A stretch of 23,764 bases of DNA, taken from Phallusia fumigata. Its lineage: Eukaryota; Chordata; Ascidiacea; Phlebobranchia; Ascidiidae. Shown here one piece after another: positions 1 through 9,100 of this stretch; within the stretch, counting starts at the first letter, position 1, and every line of letters begins with the position of its first letter. The notes below the pieces were generated by a model, which was not told the origin of the DNA, did not search any database, and was given only the letters and a program-made list of their open reading frames with translations. A program made the translations under genes and the position numbers. The DNA lies in assembly GCA_008931825.1 (NCBI GenBank), contig QXVZ01021945.1, positions 1,338 to 25,101 of the forward strand, in the 5' to 3' direction.

Positions 1-6
1 ACTTAC

Positions 7-171
7 ATTTAAAATTGAGCGAGACATAAAATTCCTCCAACAGTAGTCACCAGCCACACCACGTCTTGTAGCATCCTGCCAACCCCTGTAAGCTTCGACA
101 AGCATCAGATGGTCACTGTTATGTGGACCGGCCAAAATTTTCCTTCTTGCGTCAGCTTCTCTTTCCTTACC
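7..171 (-). other. DHX36: DHX36 last exon visible (helicase-associated domain), continues beyond the window
   Basis: Fifty-five codons between acceptor actag at 172 and donor gtaagt at 6-1. The peptide begins GKEREADARRKIL and includes SDHLMLVEAYRGW and DYCWRNFMSRSIL. It aligns with the KEKIADARRKEL...SDHLTVVNAFEGW...KDYCWEYFLSSNTL stretch of human DHX36. The intact donor at the window edge shows that the gene continues to the left. Confidence 0.92.
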
Positions 172-3100
172 CTAGTTGCGTTTTTCGACGCGATTTAACT
201 TAATATGTGCTACGGTGTAAGATTACTAACCAAAAATAGGTTAAGTTTTGCATAATATGCTGTACATGAAAAATATTTAAATCGCAAAAATTTGTTGTTT
301 AATGACCTAAAATGTTTTCGCCCCAAAACCTATCACCCATCACTTGTGTTAACGCGGTTTCGGTGATGTGCTATAAATGAAATATCAAATTTTTGTCGTT
401 TGTTGGACCAATATTAGTTCGTATGCAACTGAATTGCGATAAACTACCCTAAATGGCAGAAAAGCTATTGTTACGCATCGTCTTTTGTAAGGTCATGCAA
501 CAAAGTTACAACATTACAATAACAGCTTGATATTTACGAGCTAAACGACTCTGTGATCTGGTAATACCCGCTGGTTGCGTCCGCATTAAAACCTGTCAAC
601 ACTGTCTCCGCGTTGGAAGGTTTTGCGTTTTAGGACACATACTTCATGCCCGCCATACTCGCAGCAAAAGTAGCAAGATTATTAGTAAAAACGGATAAAT
701 AAAGTTGCTGTGGTGCACCGTCTTCCACATCGCGATGTAGTAAACGTGTAAAGATTACCGCTACGCAATTACAGCTTAATTTTACTAAATGCCCCGATAT
801 TTCGAACCTAAATGGACTGCAAACGAATAATTTCATTCTGGGGGCATATAGGGGGTGTAAAATGGGTGAACCCACCAAAACTCTAAATTGCATTAAATTT
901 TTCGAGGGGACCAATAATTGGCATACATACCAGTGGAAATACAAAAGGTTGCTTAAAGCTTAAACATGCGGCCACAGTTAGAATTGGTTCAAGACAATGA
1001 AACATGCTTCCCATCAGCAACATCTTTCCTGTTGATGTAAAGTATGAGAAGATTTTATAAAATCAGCTACTGATTATATATTACAAGATTTAAACCTGAT
1101 GCTATTATTCGTTGCCATGTTTTTCTTACAAATTGTTACCCCACTGTACTGTACTTCTTTATTTAAGGTTTGTCGTGACACACTTTTTATACCTTCAAGT
1201 TCATATTATTGGGCCTAGTTTTACTGATGGATACTAACCAATTTGAGGAGGTACTGGCAACTTGGCAAGATGGTATCCCAAAGAAGTGAGGTTTTCATTG
1301 TGGTCTAAAGCCCCTAGTGCAGTGAGTTTTTGTATTGACAAATCAACCGACTCCTCAGGTGGAGGTTCCATTACCCTCTTAAGAAATTCATGCAAAGAAC
1401 CAAGTTGTAAAATCTGCAAAACAAACTCTGTGAAAACACCTGCATCATTACAAAAGTAAATGCCACTACACAATATCCAAGGTGTTCCTTCAATTTACAC
1501 ATCTTTTTTACAAACTTCTACCTTAATTTGGAGGCAAGTTTGATCAAGTGGTGTCCGCAAAATTTCAGGCTCCATAAACTCGCTTAACTTGTTTTCCTGC
1601 AACTTCGTGTAGAGATGAAAGCAATGACCGGCTTGTACTCTGCAACAATGTTACATAAACTAGAAGAGTGGATTTCACCATATTGCCATTCCACATACAC
1701 TATTTCACACCATTTAAAAACGATATATTCACTGTTTTTTTTTTCTATATTGGGTCCTATAATTACCTATAGGTTTTATGACATGATTGTTTCTGCAGGC
1801 AGAAACGCATGGGTCCCACACATGCAAAGTTGTAGGGTATGCATTTGGCAAGATACATGTAAAAATTGTAGCAGATATTTAAAAAAAAACTCTTGTTGTT
1901 TTATAATTTAATTTAAAAATTTTTTGTGAATTTTAATGTTACGTAAATTAAGGATCTTTCAAATTAAATATAAAAAGTCTAGTTTTCCCTTTATATAACT
2001 GACACACCCTATATAACTCAATAGTTTTATGCTCAGATTTGGAAAAAAAAACAAAAGCTTGTTCAGATCATATCTAAATATTTAATAAATACCCATAGAA
2101 TAATTTCAGATTGAAAAGCACACAACATACTTTGTAGGAAGAGTCAAGTCTTATTCTGGGTTAATGTTTTTACCAATAATTGTTGAGTTTCATTGTACAA
2201 ACAAGCAGTACACCTCAGTCAATTCGGAATCATCTAATCTGGATCTTCACCTAATCCGGATGAATTTTTCTGTCCAATCGAATCCGGATTAACCAAGGTT
2301 ACTGTACTTTCCAGTTGCTCAGAAGCAGTGTGTTTCAGTTTTAGGGCATAAAGTATATGGCAACTGATCTATTGCTACATCATACATGGTGATTTCATAA
2401 AACCCCTGGCATGCTCATGCAAGCATTGTGCCCTAACATGAGATGTTTAGTGCTCAGTCGACCCAAACACTTGCAGTGTCGGTCAATCCCTAATATCTTT
2501 TTTCAGAAAACAAATCAACCTTCCTGCTCTTCCACGCCTTTGTCTTGCATTTGCTTTTGTCAACCAACTTGCACCAAGAGTGTTGAGATCTTTAATGTGA
2601 TTAAAGTTGTTAAGTTTTGATTTTCCACAGTCAATTACATATACAATGTCATCAATGGTGATGCTAAAAACGACAAAATAATGGTTATTCATCATCAAAC
2701 ATGGGGGTAAGACCTGCAAAGTACTATAACAAGAACTTGTTCTAACTATAACAATTACTAAAAGCAGTAGGTGTCCAGTCTCAAACCTTGTTTCAGCAAT
2801 ATTTGTGGCAATCACAATTTTAGTGACTCCATCTGGAGGCCGCTCAAAAACCTCTTGTTGATTGGTTGTGGGCATCATAGAATGCAAAGGAATTATCCTA
2901 TATTTGTCTGCAATTACATACAGTTAGCGTTACCAAGAAAGCTGACCCAAGTTAATTTCATGTCTGGTAGCAGCGCATTGTTTGCTTGTTTTTTGTATCA
3001 CAGTAAATACCAAAATGGCTTAACAAGTTCTGAAATTAACTGTACTATTCTTGTCAACTATTTAAAAAGTAAAACAACTTAAAATCCTTACGTGGTTTGA

Positions 3101-6100
3101 AAAATGCAGTGTCTTTTGTAATAGCCTCATTAAGCTTTTTAATATCCTCCCATCCAGGAAGGAATACAAGCATGGCACCACCTGCAGCTTCTGTAGAGAC
3201 AGGATTTTGCACCAGGTATTTGATCAGTGAAACAATCAATGCTGTGTCAATATTTTTTTGGAGAAATGCATCCATTACACATATCGCTTCACTCATGTCT
3301 TCTGAATACCTGCAAAACGAAAAAATATATATTTCACTTGCAGAAATGGAAAACTTTCCTGTAACTTTAACAGAAAATTGTAATGCAAAGTGGATGTCTA
3401 CGTGTTTAACAACGTTTTTAAATAACTTGTAAAAATCCACATACGTTTTACAAAGCTCATCATTATATTCATACAGTTCATCGACATAATTTGCACGGTC
3501 CTCTTGTAATGCCTCTCGCTCTTCACGGCCAATTCTTCGTTCCCTCCAATCACATTTTTTTGAAAATAATCTTTCGAAGTTATTGTATGCCTCATCAGTA
3601 GGCTTATAACTAAACAGTAAACAACATTTCTCAAATGTTTTTGGAATGCCACACAGCAGACTCAATTCTCTATTAGTCTTTAAAGCATTGACATTTATAT
3701 GCAGTTGTGTATTCAACAAGCAACCTTATCATCTCCATTGTGTCCTCCAACATATATTCATCTACAGGAAAGGTGAAGCCTGGAATGTTAACTGTGGGAC
3801 AGTTGTTAAAATATGAAGCAAAGAGATTTGCATTCAGTGTAGCACTCATCAGAATAATTTTGATGTCTTTCCTGCAAAATTGTTTCCAGTTTTCAGCTAC
3901 TTTTCATGCAACTTTCTGACTATAACAACTATGCAGAAAGTACCGTGTTGTAGCGATTTCTTTAATGATGGTAATCAAAATGTCTGATAGTAAATCCCGT
4001 TCATGGATTTCATCCAAAATCACATGGCTAACTTGTGACAAATTTCGATCAGATCGAAGCCACTAAAAATTCATGAACAAAATTGTTACAAAATACAAAA
4101 CAATTTCTAAAATTTAAGGTTAGTTGCTGAAGGTAGTTGTAGTATAATAGTAAAAACTTACCAAAAAATAACAATAAGATCACATTTTTACTGTAGCCAC
4201 CAAGCATCCACAGACACACCACTAATTAGCTAATATTTCTGACCACAATCAATTTTTACCCAGAAGCTGCGTTTAAAACGAAACAGTGATGTATCTGTTT
4301 CTGTTTCCATTGTAAGTATTGTTGATGAAATATTACCCTGAAATAATTGCCTCAACAGTTTAGTTTGAAGAAGTATACCTGCACAAGTATCCCTGTTGTG
4401 CAATAAAGAATTGAGCCTTGTTGTCGTGGTAGTCTGTTCTGCAATCGAATTTGGTATCCACAACTGTTTCCCTCACCACATCTTTCATCTCGTTCCTTGG
4501 CAACCCTTTCAGCAACCTACAAAGTTCATCATGAATTCACTGTTTCAAATCCTGATGAGTAAATCATCCAGCATGGTCAACATTGACATGGACACTTTGC
4601 AACAGAATATTGTTAAACAAGGATTGCGATTCCTTTTGCTTCCGTGTACTTTTTGTTGATTGATTTAAAAAAGTAACAACAGCAGCATCACATACCAGGG
4701 GAAACATTGATATTTGATATTGTTCCTGCCAATTTTGATGTAGAGCTATGATTTGATAACATAGCTAGAGAGGTTCCCTATATTTTCATTGCACACACAT
4801 TACCACCCCTAAATAATGTTTTCCAAATGTACTATTCCTTTGTTACATTGGATATATATTTAATTCCTGCATTATATTGGGTCCCTAATTCCCTTGGCAT
4901 TTCACAACATGACACACATGCGATTCTAGTAGTGATGTTTTATGGACATGATCGGTTTATTAAATTTCAAAGTTGATTTATACTGATCGTATGCGAAATG
5001 GCAGAACTTGAAATAAAACAAACGAATGAATAAATTGTTGTGTTGCTCTGTCTTCTACATCGCAAAATAGCCAATGTATCGAAGTCATCACCACCTAATT
5101 TTAATCAGCAGAATGCCCGCCTGTCCACCCGAATAAACGTCCATTTGAATAGTATAAAATACAAAATAGGAAACTTATAGGTGACTTACTTTGTTAAATA
5201 TCGTTGTTTTAAACATTTCACATTTTTGGGGCCTGTGGGTGAACCAATGGGTGAATTGGGGTAATTTGTCAGTGCACAACTTCAGATACCCATCTATCAC
5301 ATGTGAAAATTTAAAGTAATTGGAAGGGGACCCATAATAACATATAGTAGTAATACTGAAAACTAGAAGGGTGGCTTTTACCACATTGCAATTCCACATA
5401 CACCATTACCCTACTTAAAACTGCATGTATATTCAACATGTAATTTTGCATTGGGTCCAAAAGTTACTTAAGCTTTTATAACATAATTGTGTCTGCAGGC
5501 ATAAATGCAGGGGTCCATAGATATAGAATAATGGTGCTGTGAATATATGCACAGAAAGTAGCAGATATTTTTGTTTTTAAATTCACATGAATGATATACA
5601 GAAACGACAGAATTGATAATATTTAACTAACAATGACTCAATCTAAAAACTTTAAAAGGCTAAAAAAGACCAGGAGTATAGGGTAAAACACAGCAACAAA
5701 TCCACCACAATGACATGTGTATACAAACGGTCCAAATTTCATCCAATGCGGACATTGTTTAACATTTTGACCCATTTTAGGGGGCTAGTGGGCTAATTGC
5801 TGGGGCTATGGGACAAAACATCTAAATTACTGTCTCACAATGACATGTTACACAAACTGTCCAAATTTCATCCAATTCGGAGAATGTTTAACAATTTGAC
5901 TCAGTTTAGGGGGCTAGTGGGGTAGCTGCTGGTCTATGGGGTAAAACACACCATTTATTGCACCACAATGACATGTTATACAAACTGTCAAAATTTCAAC
6001 CAATTCGAGCATTGTTTAACAATTAAACCAATTATTGGGGCTAGTGGGGTAACTGCTGGGCTATGGGGTAAAACACATTAATTATTGTACCACAATGAAA

Positions 6101-9100
6101 TGTTGCACAAACTGTCCAAATTTCATCCAATTTGACTCAATCTAGGGTGCTAGCGGGTTAACCATTGGGGCTATGTAATCAAAAAAACTGATGACACAAA
6201 ATCCATGACCATATCTACCAGTTTTGAAAGTTTTATCCAAATCCGCCAAACCTTTCATGCCAAAGAGCATAAACATAGTGCAGGGAAATATTTCACCCTT
6301 TGGGGCCTAGCGGAGTATCCCTTGCGGCTATGGAGTCAATCGAAACGGATAACACACCACCATGACCATATCTACCGGATGGGAAAGTTTCATTTAAATC
6401 TACCAAACATTTTACAACAAAACAGCATGGACAAGCTGCATGGCAGAAAAAAACAAAAAAAAACAAAACAATATGTGTCCCCCCAGGAAGGGGACCCATA
6501 AATACTTACTGACACAGCAGAAATTCTTCTTGGTTGTGTACACACAACTTTGCAAGAAGAACCAACACCACGATAAATTGCATCATCTAGGATGTACTGT
6601 GGAATCTAAAGCAGAGTTTAAAAATTACAACATGACCAACTACTCTTGCATGAGAATGTTTCAGCATCTGCCATTGCACCACAGTGAATTTGCAAAGGCA
6701 CTACATTTATCACCTGACCGTGATCTTACAGACAAAAGTATTGAAAACTTGTCTGACAAGGCGCAACTCCTGTTGAGTCATTTTGCATCCAGAATACATA
6801 TTAGTACCGACAAACTCAATATGGCAGCGAAGTAGTGTAATACCAATAATGAATAAATAAAGCTGCTGTGAAAGTTTTGTAACTGCCAGAGAACTTATAC
6901 AGGGAGTGTATTTTATTGCACACATTTTACCAATTGCTGTTGGTTTAATCAAAGCAGAAATGTTGAAAAAGCCTAAAACAATGTGTTGCCTGTTATTAAC
7001 GTTTGTTTTACCTGAGTAGTTTTGCCACATCCAGTTTCTCCACTAATAACCACAATTTGATTGGAGTTGATCAGGTCTATCAGTTCCTATAAAAGTTTAT
7101 TCACATATACATACAAACAAAAAGTACATATTTGAGTCCTACAGAAAATGCTTGCTTTACCTTTTGCATTTTGTGTGATGGTAGTCTTTCTCTGATAGCC
7201 TGCATTTTGTTGTAAGAGACTGATGTTTTCTTTCTGGAATGTTCCTCAAACATCTGATTGTCTAAATCTGTATTGCTGCTGGTTTGATGAAACCAGGAAT
7301 ATTCTGTTTTGCAGAAGAATGGCATAGTTACAGAATACATAAAATACAGAATTTTATTGGTCATTGTCAGGTCTGCCTAACCTTGTCAATGACACTAAGA
7401 GTATAAAAACCAAATGCCAGACTGATTAAGACTACTTTAAGGGACATGTTATGTCACAGTATCTTGGAAATTAAAGACTCTTGTACTCCACGTTTATTGT
7501 AAAAAGAAAGACACAACATTAATGTGAGTTATAAGCATAACAAAATTATGCATTACATAAATCCAGAACATTTTATGTCTGAAACGTTGTGCTTGACAAA
7601 GCACAACACCCTACAGGTTGAGCAGTTATGGTCTACACTTTTATAAACACCAACTTTTATCTTGAAATCCTTGTTTTCCTCCAGCCTCCAAATCTTTCTG
7701 GAAAATAACATAACTTTGCTATAAAACATCCCAAAATTTGTAAAAGTTGCCTAAATCAATGTTTTGGCTCCAAAGTTTTGATGTGTAGAAATTGGTTGAT
7801 ATCAAACAAAAAATAACAAAATAGAAGTAGTGCAAATAAGACCAAATGAATTTTCCCCTGTGACAGGGGTGCACAACCTGCGGTCGTACGGCTGCGGCCT
7901 CAAGCAGTATTAAATGCGGCTGTGCACATGTATGCATTACTAAACACTTTTAGGCTGATAACAGGAAGGTAGTTAATAAAAATTGATATTTTATTTTAGA
8001 AATTAGTTTGCTTTAAAACAAGTTTGATTGACAAGGTGGCAAAACAACCTACACACAAATAGTTTTGGGTTTTGCATGTTACGACGTTTATGACATCAAA
8101 CTGACAATTGTTTGCCAATAAATGCCAGATCATTGTTGCATCAGAATGATATTATGTAGTAATAAATGATGATTACAAAGCAATTGTAAAATTTTCGGTC
8201 TTTGCCAAGTTTCGAAACGCTGCACGAAATTGTCCTTAATCAACACATTAACTACAACAAAGCAATATTGTCAGGGATTTAAAAGAATGGAACAAAAGTT
8301 TTTTTTAACTTTACGCGCGCCACAGTCAGGGCCTTAGTTGGTTTCTCATGTGTGCATTCAGCCGCTGAAACTTGACTACGAAAGCATAATAGTTTTGCGC
8401 TTACACCTGATGGAACAGTGTAGTGTTTTGATGTGAGCGAAGGAAATAACCAACCAACATGCTCTTACTGAAAGTTCTGTTGTGTGTGTTGGAATATTGC
8501 GACACGTCGTTTTGCATGTTGTGACATCACAATAGAGTGTGTTGTGACATACATCTGCCACCTTACATTTATGTATGTGGCGGCCGTGAGTAAAACAATG
8601 TCTGCAATGCAGCTGGCAATAGAAAAAAAGTTGTGCACCCCTGCCCTGTGCCAAAGTAACTACAATACCTCATCGACAGCAATGTGGTCAGAATGTTTTT
8701 CCCCTTGATCCAACCTAAACCAGTTTACACAACGTTATTAATCACATAACAAAACTTAAAAATGTGTCTCTGCCAACATGCAGAACAGTTTGTCCATTCC
8801 AATGGCAATTAGATTATACATGTTAATTTATAATCTGTGAACATTTGTGTCTTATGCAAAAACATATGATGTAAATTGTGGTTCTTCACATGGGGACCAG
8901 TCATATTTTCTGTGGCCCTATGTTTGTTAGCATAAAACAAAAATGTATCAACGTCAAATGCATTGCACCTCTTGTGTTCCAAGATTTTGATAATAGTTTA
9001 CATCTGCTTTTTATACTCACATGGAAGCTAGTTCAACCTGATGCAAGGCAGATTGTGCAGTACCCATCTGTCGTTGGTCCATTTGTACAACAGCAATCTA

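Larger units (their letters stand above)
3725..7303 (-). other. DHX36: DHX36 RecA-like domain 1 exons (motifs I, Ia, II, III)
   Basis: Exons 5-10. Exon 5 ends in the conserved lead-in RERLPSHKMQK. Exon 6 (25 codons) holds Walker A GETGCGKT. Exon 7 starts IPQYILDD and holds CTQPRRISAVS. Exon 8 begins VAERVAKERDERCG and includes GYQIRLQ and the SILYCTTGI element. Exon 9 carries Walker B as DEIH, the family variant of DEAH. Exon 10 carries LMSATLNA and IPGFTFPV. All catalytic residues expected for ATP binding and hydrolysis are present, so the enzyme looks active. Confidence 0.93.

Noticed and set aside
630..944. 104-codon minus-strand open frame
   Set aside because: Lies within intron 17 of DHX36 and overlaps a dispersed repeat; it does not join the helicase frame.
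2219..2300. aatccggatt palindromic cluster
   Set aside because: Short and AT-rich with no defined termini or target duplication; not enough to call an element.
2300..2440. Possible extra DHX36 exon between exons 14 and 15
   Set aside because: A partly open frame resembles nothing in the family, and exons 14 and 15 already join in phase with no missing residues.
3097..3432. 111-codon plus-strand open frame
   Set aside because: Antisense shadow of DHX36 exon 12.
6440..6835. 131-codon plus-strand open frame
   Set aside because: Antisense to DHX36 exon 7 and its flanking introns; begins in low-complexity A-rich repeat sequence.
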